A stretch of 64,000 bases of DNA from Cellulomonas shaoxiangyii (GTDB lineage Bacteria > Actinomycetota > Actinomycetes > Actinomycetales > Cellulomonadaceae): the NCBI RefSeq assembly GCF_004798685.1, contig NZ_CP039291.1:620001-684000 (forward strand). Direction: 5' to 3'. Both the position numbers and the translations under genes were made by a program. Below, in pieces: positions 49,278 through 58,409 of the stretch; within the stretch, counting starts at the first letter, position 1; every line of letters begins with the position of its first letter. Below the pieces are notes generated by a model. It had not been told where the DNA came from, did no database searches, and was given only the letters and a program-made list of their open reading frames with translations.

Positions 49278-49814
49278 TCAGGGGGTGGGCGGGGAGACGG
49301 TGAGCAGGAACGACGCCGGGGCACCCGAGGTGTTGGCGTAGCGGTGCGGCTCGCGGGAGTCGAACGTGACGGCGTCGCCGGCGCCGAGGTGGTGCGTCTG
49401 CGCGCCCACCTCCACGACGACCTCGCCGGTGAGCACGTAGACGCACTCGGTGGAGTCGTGGCCCCACGCGTGCTCGGAGCTGACGTCACCCGGCGCGAGC
49501 TCGGCGCGCAGCACCTCGAAGTCGCCGCGGCCCGGGGTGATGCGCTCGTAGGTGATGAGCCCGGCGGGGGCGGCCATCCGGAACCGCTCGCCGGGGCGCG
49601 AGACGTGCACGGCGGGTGCGTCGGGGTCGCGGAACAGCGAGGCCATGTCCGCCTCGAACACCCGCGCGAGCTTGCGCAGCGTGGTGACGCTGGGGTCGGT
49701 GCGCCCGTTCTCGATCTGGCTGAGGAGGGCGGTCGACAGGCCGGTCGCGTCCGCGACCTGCCGCAGGGTGAGCCCGTGCTGGTGGCGCAGCGCGCGCAGG
49801 CGGTCGCCGAGCAT
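49278..49814 (-). CDS. XRE-family regulator with cupin domain
   Basis: A 178-residue regulator: helix-turn-helix at residues 1-60 (LRQVADATGLSTALLSQIEN, GRTDPSVTTLRKLARVF) and a C-terminal cupin with AWGHDSTECVYVLTGEVVVE and GDAVTFDSREPHRYANT. Such proteins sense small metabolites and usually repress catabolic operons. It is the first gene of the leftward operon and is divergent from the peptide transporter operon, so it probably governs both. Confidence 0.9.
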   Translation of the reverse strand: MLGDRLRALRHQHGLTLRQVADATGLSTALLSQIENGRTDPSVTTLRKLARVFEADMASLFRDPDAPAVHVSRPGERFRMAAPAGLITYERITPGRGDFEVLRAELAPGDVSSEHAWGHDSTECVYVLTGEVVVEVGAQTHHLGAGDAVTFDSREPHRYANTSGAPASFLLTVSPPTP

Positions 49815-49859
49815 GCGCCCTCCTCGTGGTCGGTGGCGGGCCGGTGCCCGTCGCGGCCA

Positions 49860-49880
49860 GTGTTTCATCTTGGTGAACAC
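49860..49880. promoter_or_regulatory. candidate operator of the XRE-cupin regulator
   Basis: GTGTTTCA-TCTTGG-TGAACAC is a near-perfect inverted repeat in the 194-bp divergent control region, 46 bp from the regulator start and 129 bp from the transporter start. The rest of the region is AT-richer than average. Confidence 0.5.
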
Positions 49881-50008
49881 GTTTGATGGAACTGTACATC
49901 TGCCCAAATGCTGTGGTGTCATCTGGCGGACACGGCGTCTCATCGCCGCCCGACACCAGCAACAGCGCCGACCCGCAGGGCCGCGGACCACGGCACGGAC
50001 GGAGAACC

Positions 50009-51643
50009 ATGCAGCGACACACCAGCCGAGGCCGAGCGGTCCTCGCACTGGCCGCGGTGGGCGCACTGACGCTCACGGCGTGCACGGCGGGCTCCTCCGG
50101 CGGTGCCGGCGGGACGGGCGGCGGCGGCACGGACGCCGACGGCGGCGACGGCGGCGGCACGCTCACCGTCGCCAACTCGTTCGTCGTCAAGAGCCTCGAC
50201 CCCGCCCAGGTGTACGAGGCCACGGGCGTCATGACCGTGCACGCCCTCTACGACACGCTCACGACCTTCGAGGGCTCGGACGTCTCCACGCCCGTGCCGC
50301 TGGTGGCCGAGAGCTGGGAGGCGAACGAGGACTCCACGCAGTTCACGTTCCGGCTGCGCGACGACGTGACGTTCTCCGACGGCTCGGAGCTGACGGCCGA
50401 CGACGTCGTGTTCAGCCTCAACCGGCTCGTCGCGCTCAAGGGCAGCCCCTCGGTCACCGTCGCCGGCTTCAGCGCGTCCTCGCCCGAGGACGGCGTCGTC
50501 GTCGTGACGACCGAGGCCCCGAACCCCAACGTGCCCACGATCCTGGCCATGCCGTCCACCGGCATCGTCAACGCCGACGTCGCCCGCGAGAACGGCGCGA
50601 CGGACGCGGCGGACGCGCCCGAGGCCGACTCGGCGACCGCCTTCCTCGACGGGGAGTCGCTCGGCTCCGGCCCGTACGTCCTCGACTCCTTCGACCCGGC
50701 GTCCGAGATCGTCCTGACCGCGAACCCCGAGTACTGGGGCGAGGCGCCCGCGTACGAGCGGGTCGTCGTCCAGAACGTCGAGGCGCAGAACCAGAAGATG
50801 AGCGTCGAGCGCGCCGGGGGCGACTACGTCGCGCTCGACCTGTCCGGGCGCATGCTCGAGGGGCTCGACGACGCGCTGCAGGTGTCCAGCACGCAGGACA
50901 CGTTCTACTTCCTGACGCTGCACCAGGACCCCGCCGTCAGCGACGTCACGTCCAACCTCGAGTTCGTCCGGGCGCTGCGCGCGTCCATCGACTACGAGGG
51001 CCTCGCCGCGCTGTTCGGGGCCGAGGCACGCCCCGCCGCGGGCATGGTCCCGACCGCGTTCGCCGGTGCCCTGCCCGAGTCCGAGTCGAAGGCGCAGGAC
51101 CTCGACGCCGCCGCCGAGCACCTGGCCGCCTCCGGCCTGGCCGACCCGAGCGTCACGCTCATGTTCCCCGCGATGACCTACCGTGGCGTCGACCTGGCCA
51201 CCATCGCCACGAAGGTGCAGAACGACGCGGCCCAGGCCGGCATCACCGTGCAGCTCGACCCGCAGCCCATCGCGTCGTTCCTCGACGCCCAGAGCGCGGG
51301 CAACGTCGCGTTCCGGTTCAGCCCGCAGTCGCTGAACTACCCCGTCGCGTCGTCCCTGGTGAACAACTTCCACCCGGGGCACCCGAGCGCGGTGCGCACC
51401 GGCTGGACGCTCGAGCGCGCCACCCCGGAGGTCGTGGCCGCCGGCGAGCGCGTCATGGCGGCCGTCGAGAGCGACGAGGAGCTCGCGGCGGTGCAGGACT
51501 GGCAGCGCGCGCTCGACCAGGACGGGCCGTACATCCCGCTCGCCTACAACTCGGGCGTCGTGGTGTCCACCCCCGACCTCGTCGGGGCGGACTACTCGCC
51601 CGCCGGCTGGCAGGTCGACCTGCGCGACGTGGCGCGCCGATGA
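50009..51643 (+). CDS. peptide ABC transporter substrate-binding lipoprotein (family 5)
   Basis: A 544-residue solute-binding protein of the OppA/DppA family. Signal peptide with lipobox LTLTAC (Cys25), a Gly-rich tether, then TLTVANSFVVKSLDPAQVYE, FTFRLRDDVTFSDGSELTAD (the SBP_bac_5 signature), and SGPYVLDSFDPASEIVLTAN. Anchored outside the membrane, it delivers di- or oligopeptides to the permease pair downstream. First gene of a ten-gene chain. CGGAGAACC lies before the ATG. Confidence 0.92.
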   Translation: MQRHTSRGRAVLALAAVGALTLTACTAGSSGGAGGTGGGGTDADGGDGGGTLTVANSFVVKSLDPAQVYEATGVMTVHALYDTLTTFEGSDVSTPVPLVAESWEANEDSTQFTFRLRDDVTFSDGSELTADDVVFSLNRLVALKGSPSVTVAGFSASSPEDGVVVVTTEAPNPNVPTILAMPSTGIVNADVARENGATDAADAPEADSATAFLDGESLGSGPYVLDSFDPASEIVLTANPEYWGEAPAYERVVVQNVEAQNQKMSVERAGGDYVALDLSGRMLEGLDDALQVSSTQDTFYFLTLHQDPAVSDVTSNLEFVRALRASIDYEGLAALFGAEARPAAGMVPTAFAGALPESESKAQDLDAAAEHLAASGLADPSVTLMFPAMTYRGVDLATIATKVQNDAAQAGITVQLDPQPIASFLDAQSAGNVAFRFSPQSLNYPVASSLVNNFHPGHPSAVRTGWTLERATPEVVAAGERVMAAVESDEELAAVQDWQRALDQDGPYIPLAYNSGVVVSTPDLVGADYSPAGWQVDLRDVARR

Positions 51644-52782
51644 CGGGCGGTGTCGCCCCGACGGGGAGCGGCACCACCGCCCGGCAGGACCGTGCGGAGG
51701 GCGGGGTGAGCACCACCCCGCCCTCCGGCGGCGCTCCTGCGCGGGAGCGGTGGCGCGGCACCACCCGCGCGGTCCGGTACGTCTCCCGCCGCGTCGCCAT
51801 CACGGCGGCGCTGCTGCTCGGCGTCACCGTCATGACGTTCCTCATCGTGCAGGCCGTGCCCGGGGACGCCGCGACGGCGAACCTCTCCGAGACCGCGCTC
51901 AACGACCCCGAGGTCGTCGCGGCGTACCGCGCCAAGTGGGGCCTCGACCAGCCGCTGCCCGTGCAGTACTGGGTGTACCTGACGCACGTCCTGCAGGGCG
52001 ACCTGGGCATCTCCCAGCAGACGGGTCGCCCCGTCCTCGGCGACCTCATGACCTACGTGCCCGCGACGCTCGAGATCGCGCTGCCGGCGATGCTCCTCGC
52101 GATCGTCATCGGCACCGCGGTCGGGCTGTACGCCGCCGTGCACCACGACCGCGCCGGCGACCAGGTCGTGCGCTTCGGCACCCTGCTCGGCCTGTCGACG
52201 CCGTCGTTCTGGCTGTCGCTCGTCGTGCTGTACGTCTTCTTCTACGTGCTCGGGGTCGCGCCGTCGGGCGGGCGGCTCAGCACCTGGCTGACGCCACCGC
52301 CGCGCGTCACCGGGATGTTCACGGTCGACGCCGCGCTCGCGGGCCGGTGGGACGTGTGGTGGGACGCCGTGCAGCACCTGGCGCTGCCGGTCCTCGTCCT
52401 GACCTTCCTCACGGTCGCGATCCTCACGCGGTTCGTGCGCTCCGCCATGCTCGAGGTGCTCGACGCGGACTACATCCGTGCCGCGCGCGCCAAGGGGCTG
52501 CCCGAGCGCACCGTGCTGCGCCACCACGTGCTGCGCGCCGGCCTCGTGCCCGTCATCACCGTCAGCGGCCTGGCGTTCGCCTCGCTGCTGTCCGGGACCG
52601 TGCTGGTCGAGCAGATCTTCGGCTGGCCGGGTGTGGGCCAGTACGCGTACCGGGCCGCGAGCGGCCTCGACATGCCCGCCATCATGGGGGTCAGCCTCTT
52701 CGTGGCGCTCGTGTACACGGCCGTCAACCTCGCCGTGGACCTCCTCTACGGCGTCATCGACCCGCGGATCAGGGTGTCATGA
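51640..52782 (+). CDS. ABC transporter permease, DppB-like
   Basis: A 380-residue inner-membrane permease with six helices: RRVAITAALLLGVTVMTFLI begins helix 1, and the EAA loop reads AARAKGLPERTVLRHHVLRA, with GTVLVEQIFGWPGVGQYAYR after it, typical of DppB/OppB. The first ~40 residues are disordered; an internal GTG near 51706 with GGAGG upstream could give a shorter protein. ATGA overlap with the binding protein. Confidence 0.92.
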   Translation: MTGGVAPTGSGTTARQDRAEGGVSTTPPSGGAPARERWRGTTRAVRYVSRRVAITAALLLGVTVMTFLIVQAVPGDAATANLSETALNDPEVVAAYRAKWGLDQPLPVQYWVYLTHVLQGDLGISQQTGRPVLGDLMTYVPATLEIALPAMLLAIVIGTAVGLYAAVHHDRAGDQVVRFGTLLGLSTPSFWLSLVVLYVFFYVLGVAPSGGRLSTWLTPPPRVTGMFTVDAALAGRWDVWWDAVQHLALPVLVLTFLTVAILTRFVRSAMLEVLDADYIRAARAKGLPERTVLRHHVLRAGLVPVITVSGLAFASLLSGTVLVEQIFGWPGVGQYAYRAASGLDMPAIMGVSLFVALVYTAVNLAVDLLYGVIDPRIRVS

Positions 52783-53744
52783 GCTTCGAGGTGCAGCGTC
52801 CCGCCCCCGTCCCGACCGAGGTGCCCGCGCAGGCCCCGGACGGTGCGGCGACCCCCGCGGACCGGCGTGCGGCGCGCGCCCTGGGCCGCGGGCGCTGGCC
52901 CCAGCGCCTGCGGGTGCGGTCGGTGCACGGCATCTGGCGCCAGCCCGCCGTCGTCCTCGCGATCACGCTCATCGTCGGCTGGCTCGCGGTCGCCGCCACC
53001 GCGTCGTGGCTGGCCCCGTACGACCCGGTCGCCCAGTCGCCCGAGCTGTACGCCGCACCCTCCGGCGCGCACGCCTTCGGCACCGACGAGCTGGGCCGCG
53101 ACGTGCTGAGCCGCGTGCTGCACGGTGCGCGCCTGTCCCTGCCGCTCGCGTTCGTCATCGTCCTCGGGTCGCTCGCCATCGGCGGGCTGCTCGGCCTCGT
53201 CGCCGGCTACCTCGGCAAGGCCGTCGACGAGGTGATCATGCGCGTGACCGACCTGTTCTTCGCGTTCCCGCAGATCATCCTCGCGATGGCGGTCTCCGCC
53301 GCGTTCGGCCCGAGCACCCGCAACGCCGTCCTCGCGCTGATCCTCGTGTCCTGGCCGACGTACACGCGGGTCATCCGGTCCGCCGTCCTGAGCATCCGCG
53401 GGTCGGACTACCTCGCCGCGGCCCGCATGCTCGGCGTCGGGCCGGTGCGGGCGCTGCGCCGCGACGTCGTGCCCAACTCGGTGGGTCCCGCCGTCGTGCT
53501 GGCCACGCTCGAGCTCGGCAACGCCGTCCTCATGCTCGCCGCGCTCTCGTTCCTCGGTCTCGGCCCCCGTCCCCCGGCGGCCGAGTGGGGCGCGATGATC
53601 GCCGGTGGCTCGCGCGACCTGTCGATGTGGTGGGTCAGCGTCTTCCCCGGTCTGGCGATCCTCACCGTCGTGCTCGCGTTCAACGTGCTCGGCGACGCGC
53701 TGCGCGACCGCCTCGACCCCCGGCACGCGAAGGGCATGTCATGA
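52779..53744 (+). CDS. ABC transporter permease, DppC-like
   Basis: A 321-residue second permease subunit: N-terminal OppC segment with a first helix (PAVVLAITLIVGWLAVAATA), HAFGTDELGRDVLSRVLHGA (OppC signature), and the EAA loop AARMLGVGPVRALRRDVVPN. Pairs with the DppB-like subunit. Coupled by 4-nt overlaps on both sides. Confidence 0.92.
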   Translation: MSFEVQRPAPVPTEVPAQAPDGAATPADRRAARALGRGRWPQRLRVRSVHGIWRQPAVVLAITLIVGWLAVAATASWLAPYDPVAQSPELYAAPSGAHAFGTDELGRDVLSRVLHGARLSLPLAFVIVLGSLAIGGLLGLVAGYLGKAVDEVIMRVTDLFFAFPQIILAMAVSAAFGPSTRNAVLALILVSWPTYTRVIRSAVLSIRGSDYLAAARMLGVGPVRALRRDVVPNSVGPAVVLATLELGNAVLMLAALSFLGLGPRPPAAEWGAMIAGGSRDLSMWWVSVFPGLAILTVVLAFNVLGDALRDRLDPRHAKGMS

Positions 53745-54751
53745 CCCGTCTGCTCGACGTCCAGGACCTGGCGGTCGCGCTGCCCGCGGCCGGCGGCGGG
53801 ACGGTCCCGGTCATCCACCAGGCGTCCCTGCACGTCGACGAGGGCGAGATCGTCGGCATCGCCGGGGAGTCCGGGTCGGGCAAGTCCATGACGGCCCAGG
53901 CCCTGCTGGGCCTGCTGCCCGCCGGCGCCCGGGTCAGCGGCCGTGCGTCCCTCGGCGGCACCGACCTGCTGGCCCTGCGCGGCAAGCAGTGGAACGCGGT
54001 GCGCGGCGCGCAGGTCGCGATGGTGTTCCAGGACGCCACGTCGGCGCTGCACCCCATGCTGACGATCGGGCGCCAGCTCACCGAGCACATGCGTCTGCAC
54101 CTGGGCGTGGACCGGCGCACCGCGAACCGGCGCGCGGCCGAGCTGCTCGACCGCGTCCGCATCCCGGAGCCGGAGCGCGCGCTGCGCGCGTACCCGCACC
54201 AGTTCTCGGGCGGCATGCGCCAGCGCGTCGCCATCGCCGCGGCCCTGGCGTGCAACCCGCGCCTGCTCATCGCCGACGAGCCGACCACCGCCCTCGACGT
54301 GACCGTGCAGGCCGGCATCCTCGAGCTGCTGGACGAGCTGCGCCGCGACATGGGGCTCGCCGTCCTGTTCATCACGCACGACCTCGGCGTGCTCGCGGCG
54401 CTGACGTCGCGCGCGTACGTGTTCTACGCCGGGCGGGTCATGGAGTCGGCGGCGACGACGGACCTGCTGCTCGACCCCCGGCACCCGTACACGGCGGCGC
54501 TGCTGCGGGCGCGCCCGCACGCCGACGACTCCTGGCACACCGCGACCGGCGCACCGGGCGCCGGTCGGCTGCAGACGATCCCGGGGGCGCCCGCGACGCC
54601 GGCCACCGCGGGCCCGGGCTGCCCGTTCGCGCCGCGCTGCACGTTCCGCCAGGACCGCTGCACGGACGCCCCGCCGCCGCTCGTCGCGGTCGGCCCCGAC
54701 CGGGGCGCGGCGTGCGTCGTCCTGCCCGACCTGCAGGAGGTGCCGGCATGA
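53741..54751 (+). CDS. ABC transporter ATP-binding protein, DppD-like
   Basis: A 336-residue ATPase: Walker A GESGSGKSMT, Q-loop MVFQDATSALHP, signature FSGGMRQRVAIAAALA, Walker B LLIADEPTTALDV, and switch His in FITHDLGVLA. The oligopeptide-transporter C-terminal extension with a CPFAPRCTFRQDRC cluster (four Cys, 4Fe-4S type) is present. Forms the ATPase dimer with the next gene. Confidence 0.93.
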   Translation: MTRLLDVQDLAVALPAAGGGTVPVIHQASLHVDEGEIVGIAGESGSGKSMTAQALLGLLPAGARVSGRASLGGTDLLALRGKQWNAVRGAQVAMVFQDATSALHPMLTIGRQLTEHMRLHLGVDRRTANRRAAELLDRVRIPEPERALRAYPHQFSGGMRQRVAIAAALACNPRLLIADEPTTALDVTVQAGILELLDELRRDMGLAVLFITHDLGVLAALTSRAYVFYAGRVMESAATTDLLLDPRHPYTAALLRARPHADDSWHTATGAPGAGRLQTIPGAPATPATAGPGCPFAPRCTFRQDRCTDAPPPLVAVGPDRGAACVVLPDLQEVPA

Positions 54752-55746
54752 GCCTGCTCGAGGTACGCGACGTCGAGGTCCGGTTCCGCAGCCGCAGCCG
54801 CGGCGCGGTGCGCGCGGTCGACGGCGTCAGCCTGACCGTCGAGCGCGGCCAGGTCGTCGGGCTCGTCGGGGAGTCCGGCTGCGGCAAGTCGTCCCTGGCG
54901 CGTGCCGTGGTGGGGCTCGAGCACGTCAGCGCGGGGCAGGTCCTCCTCGACGGGGCCCCCGTGGCGCCGCTCGGCTGGCGGCGCCGGACCGCGCACGACG
55001 TCCGGCTGCAGATGGTGTTCCAGAACCCGTACGGCTCCCTGAACCCGCGCCGGACCATCGGCTCGCAGCTGCGTGACGGCCTGCGCACGCCCGCCGGCGC
55101 GGCCGACCCGGCGGGCGAGGTGCGGCGGCTGCTCGACCTCGTGGGCCTCGACGCGGAGGCGGCCGAGCGGTACCCGCACCAGTTCTCCGGCGGTCAGCGC
55201 CAGCGGGTCGTCATCGCGCGGGCGCTCGCGGCCGACCCCGACGTGCTGGTCGCGGACGAGCCGGTGACAGCGCTGGACGCCTCCTCGCAGGCGCAGGTCG
55301 TGAACCTGCTGGTGCGGCTCGTCGACGAGCTGGGCCTGGGCATGCTCTTCATCTCCCACGACCTGGCGCTCGTGCGCGAGATCGCCGACGTCACGGCGGT
55401 GATGTACCTGGGGCGGATCGTCGAGGCGGGTCCGACGGCGCAGGTGTGGTCGTCCCCGCAGCACCCCTACACGCGGGCGCTCATCGACGCCCTGCCGCGC
55501 ATCTCGGCGGCGCCGACGCTGCCCGTCAGCCTGCTCGGGGAGGTGCCGGACGCGGCGCGCATCCCCGTGGGCTGCCGGTTCCGGCCGCGGTGCCCGCACG
55601 CGATGGACGTGTGCCGGACCGACCCGCCCGTCGTGCAGCTCGGTGCGCAGTGGTCGGCGTGCTGGCTGCCCGCGCACGGGGCGACGCCGACGACGACGCA
55701 GGACACGGCCGGCGTGAGCGCCGGCACGACGGAGGGACGGGCATGA
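54748..55746 (+). CDS. ABC transporter ATP-binding protein, DppF-like
   Basis: A 332-residue ATPase: Walker A GESGCGKSSL, QMVFQNPYGSLNPRRTIG, signature FSGGQRQRVVIARALA, Walker B VLVADEPVTALDA, FISHDLALV, and a C-terminal RFRPRCPHAMDVCRTDPP segment. Partner of the DppD-like ATPase. Overlaps the amidohydrolase start by 4 nt. Confidence 0.93.
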   Translation: MSLLEVRDVEVRFRSRSRGAVRAVDGVSLTVERGQVVGLVGESGCGKSSLARAVVGLEHVSAGQVLLDGAPVAPLGWRRRTAHDVRLQMVFQNPYGSLNPRRTIGSQLRDGLRTPAGAADPAGEVRRLLDLVGLDAEAAERYPHQFSGGQRQRVVIARALAADPDVLVADEPVTALDASSQAQVVNLLVRLVDELGLGMLFISHDLALVREIADVTAVMYLGRIVEAGPTAQVWSSPQHPYTRALIDALPRISAAPTLPVSLLGEVPDAARIPVGCRFRPRCPHAMDVCRTDPPVVQLGAQWSACWLPAHGATPTTTQDTAGVSAGTTEGRA

Positions 55747-56987
55747 GCACGACGGTGGGGTCGGTCCTGACGGGCTGTGCGGTGTGGGACGGCGTCGCGG
55801 ACGCGACGGCGCCCGGCTGGGCGGTGCACGTGCGCGCCGACGGCACGCTGGGCGCGGTCGGCCCGGAGGCGGAGGTGCTCGCCGCCGCGCCGGACGCCGA
55901 CCGCGTCGACCTCGGCGGAGGCGTCGTCGTGCCCGGCCTGCTGAACATGCACGTGCACCTCGGGCTCGCGCTGCCCGGGGCGATGCAGGACGCGGCGCGC
56001 GGTGCCGGCGAGGCCACGCAGACGCTGCTCATGACGGGCAACGCCGCGCAGACCCTGCGGGCGGGCGTGACCACGGTGCGGCTCGTGGGCGAGACGGGCT
56101 TCACCGACATGGCGCTGCGGGCCGCCGTCCGGGCGGGCCACGTCCCGGGCCCCCGGATCTTCACCGCCGGCCACGCGCTGTGCTGCACCGGCGGGCACGG
56201 CCACGACGCGGACGCCATGGAGGCCGACGGTGCGGACGGGTTCCGCCGCGCCACGCGCGTGCAGCTGCGCGCGGGCGCCGACCTCATCAAGGTGTGCATC
56301 TCCGGGGGCATCGCGGGCCTGCACGAGACGATCGACTCCCCCCAGATGACGGACGAGGAGATGGCCGCGGTCATCTCGACCGCGCACGACTGGGGGCGCA
56401 AGGTCACCGCGCACGCGGGGCCGACGCCCGTCGTGCGGCGGGCGGTCGAGCTGGGCCTCGACTGCGTCGAGCACGGGTACGAGCTCGACGCCGAGGTCTG
56501 CGCGCTCATGGCCGAGCGCGGCGTCGCGTACGTGCCGACCATCACCGTCAGCCGCTGCGAGGAGTTCTTCCGCGCCAACGGCGTGCCGCAGTGGATGATC
56601 GACCGGGCGCTGGGTGCCGGACCGCGCCACTGGGAGAGCCTGCAGCACGCGATCGCCGCCGGCGTGACGATCATGATGGGCACCGACATGCCGCCGCAGG
56701 CGGAGTACGACGGGACCACCGCAACCGTGCGGGAGATGGAGTTCATGGTCGACGCGGGCATGTCCCCGCTGCAGGTCATGCGCTCGGCGACCGGCGTGCC
56801 CGCCGACTGGCTGGGCGGGGAGGACGTCCTCGGCCGGCTCGTGCCGGGAGCCGTCGCGGACCTGCTCGTGCTCGACGCGGACCCCGTCGCCGACGTGTCC
56901 GCGCTGCGCGGCCTGCACGCCGTCGTGCAGGGCGGGCGCACGGTGCGCGACGACCGCGGCCTGCTGACCGCGCTGGGGCGCCCGTGA
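55743..56987 (+). CDS. amidohydrolase, COG1228 prolidase/imidazolonepropionase-like
   Basis: A 414-residue TIM-barrel metal hydrolase. Metal-binding motifs: PGLLNMHVHLGLALPG (HxH), the carboxylated-lysine segment GADLIKVCISGGIAG, KVTAHAGPTPVVRRAVE (His), DCVEHGYELDAE (His) and IMMGTDMPPQ (Asp). The subgroup includes cytoplasmic dipeptidases acting on Xaa-Pro or Xaa-Arg/Lys peptides. In the peptide-importer operon a dipeptidase (prolidase) role is likely; hydrolysis of another cyclic amide is the alternative. Confidence 0.85.
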   Translation: MSTTVGSVLTGCAVWDGVADATAPGWAVHVRADGTLGAVGPEAEVLAAAPDADRVDLGGGVVVPGLLNMHVHLGLALPGAMQDAARGAGEATQTLLMTGNAAQTLRAGVTTVRLVGETGFTDMALRAAVRAGHVPGPRIFTAGHALCCTGGHGHDADAMEADGADGFRRATRVQLRAGADLIKVCISGGIAGLHETIDSPQMTDEEMAAVISTAHDWGRKVTAHAGPTPVVRRAVELGLDCVEHGYELDAEVCALMAERGVAYVPTITVSRCEEFFRANGVPQWMIDRALGAGPRHWESLQHAIAAGVTIMMGTDMPPQAEYDGTTATVREMEFMVDAGMSPLQVMRSATGVPADWLGGEDVLGRLVPGAVADLLVLDADPVADVSALRGLHAVVQGGRTVRDDRGLLTALGRP

Positions 56988-57316
56988 CGGCCGGCGGGAG
57001 CCCGCCCGCGACGACCGACCTGTACGACCTGCGGGTCGTCGTCGAGCGCATCGAGGGCCGGTCCGTGTGCGGCATGCAGGTGGGGGACTGCCTGGAGCTG
57101 TCGCAGTCGCGCGTCACGATCCCCGACGGGCGGCACTTCTGCCTGTACGCCCTGTCCGCGGTGCTGCCGCTGCTGCCCGCCAAGCAGCGCGACCTCGCGC
57201 CGGGCGACTGGCTCGCGGCCGACGCCCACGTCGCCTGCCCCGACCCGGAGGAGCGGCTCGTCATGCGGATCGAGCGCACGGGCCGCTCGTCCGTCCCCAC
57301 CGAGGAGCTCACGTGA
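56984..57316 (+). CDS. TIGR04076-family protein
   Basis: A 110-residue protein: LYDLRVVVERIEGRSVCGMQ, VGDCLELSQSRVTIPDGRHF, CLYALSAVLPLLPAKQRDL and VACPDPEERLVMRIERTG, which is the TIGR04076 pattern with its conserved Cys residues. Function unknown. Always short, soluble and often in redox or catabolic operons; here coupled by 4-nt overlaps between the amidohydrolase and the LLM enzyme. Confidence 0.8.
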   Translation: MTAGGSPPATTDLYDLRVVVERIEGRSVCGMQVGDCLELSQSRVTIPDGRHFCLYALSAVLPLLPAKQRDLAPGDWLAADAHVACPDPEERLVMRIERTGRSSVPTEELT

Positions 57317-58365
57317 CCGGCACGACCGACCGGCCGGTGCGCGTCACCGTCGCCCTGCAGTCCGACAAGACGACGGCCGAGTACCGCGCGCTCGCCGAGC
57401 GCGTCGAGGGGCACGGCTTCGACGGCCTGTCCGTGTACGCCGACCTGGGCTTCCAGCCGCCGTTGCCCGCGCTGCTCACGGCGGCCGCGCACACGCGGCA
57501 CCTGACGCTGGGGCCCGCGTGCCTCAACCCGTACCTCACGCACCCCGTGGAGATCGCGGGGCAGGCGGCGGCGCTCGACGAGGCCAGCGGCGGGCGCTCG
57601 TACCTGGGCCTCGCGCGGGGGTCGTGGCTGGACCGGGCGGGGGTCGCGCAGGAACGCCCGCTGCGGGCGCTGGAGGACACCGTCGCGATCGTGCGCCGGC
57701 TGCTGGCCGGTGACGACTCCGGCTACGAGGGCACCGTCCACCACCTGCCGGCGGGCACCGCGCTGCACTACCGCCCGCTGCGCCCCGCGGTCGAGCTGCT
57801 GCTCGGCGTGTGGGGCCCGCACGGCGCGCGGCTCGCGGGCCGCCTCGCGGACGAGGTGAAGATCGGTGGCTCGACGAACCCGGACATGGTGCGCCTCATG
57901 CGCGGCTGGCTGGACGAGTCCGCCGCGGCCGCCGGGCGGCCCGCCGGGTCGGTCGGCGTGGTCGCCGGCGCCGTGACGGTCGTCGACGAGGACGGCGCGC
58001 TGGCACGGCGGGTGGCCCGCCGCGAGGTCGCGATGTACGTGGACGTCGTGGCGGCGCTCGACCGGACCGTCGACGTCGACCCGGAGCTGCTGCGCCGCCT
58101 GCACGCCCTGCTGGCCGCCGGGGCCCTGGACGAGGCCGGTGCGCTGCTGCCGGACGACGTGCTCGACCGGTTCTGCTTCGCCGGCACCCCGCAGGCCGTG
58201 GCCGAGCGGACGATCGCGCTCGCCGAGGCGGGCGCGACGCGCGTCGAGTTCGGCACGCCGCACGGCCTGACCGGTCCGGGCGGCATCGACCTGCTCGGTA
58301 CCGCGGTGCTGCCCGCGGTCCGGGAGGCGCTCGGCGCCCGCGCGGTCGCGGGGGTGGGCGCGTGA
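57313..58365 (+). CDS. LLM-class flavin-dependent oxidoreductase (Mer-like)
   Basis: A 350-residue TIM-barrel flavin or F420 enzyme: VRVTVALQSDKTTAEYRALA, GHGFDGLSVYADLGFQPPLP, LGPACLNPYLTHPVEIAGQA, SGGRSYLGLARGSWLDRAGV and VELLLGVWGPHGARLAGRLA. It resembles methylenetetrahydromethanopterin-reductase-type LLM proteins. Substrate unknown; in this operon it might oxidise or reduce a product of imported peptides. 4-nt overlaps on both sides. Confidence 0.82.
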   Translation: MTGTTDRPVRVTVALQSDKTTAEYRALAERVEGHGFDGLSVYADLGFQPPLPALLTAAAHTRHLTLGPACLNPYLTHPVEIAGQAAALDEASGGRSYLGLARGSWLDRAGVAQERPLRALEDTVAIVRRLLAGDDSGYEGTVHHLPAGTALHYRPLRPAVELLLGVWGPHGARLAGRLADEVKIGGSTNPDMVRLMRGWLDESAAAAGRPAGSVGVVAGAVTVVDEDGALARRVARREVAMYVDVVAALDRTVDVDPELLRRLHALLAAGALDEAGALLPDDVLDRFCFAGTPQAVAERTIALAEAGATRVEFGTPHGLTGPGGIDLLGTAVLPAVREALGARAVAGVGA

Positions 58366-58409
58366 GCGCGCCGGAGACCTCGCGCGTGAGCGCGGCGGAG
58401 ACCTCGCCG
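58362..58409 (+). repeat. 24-bp duplication across the DUF885 start codon
   Basis: 58362-58385 and 58386-58409 match at 22 of 24 positions, so GTGAGCGCG and the following six codons occur twice (MSAPETSR, VSAAETSP). Confidence 0.85.
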
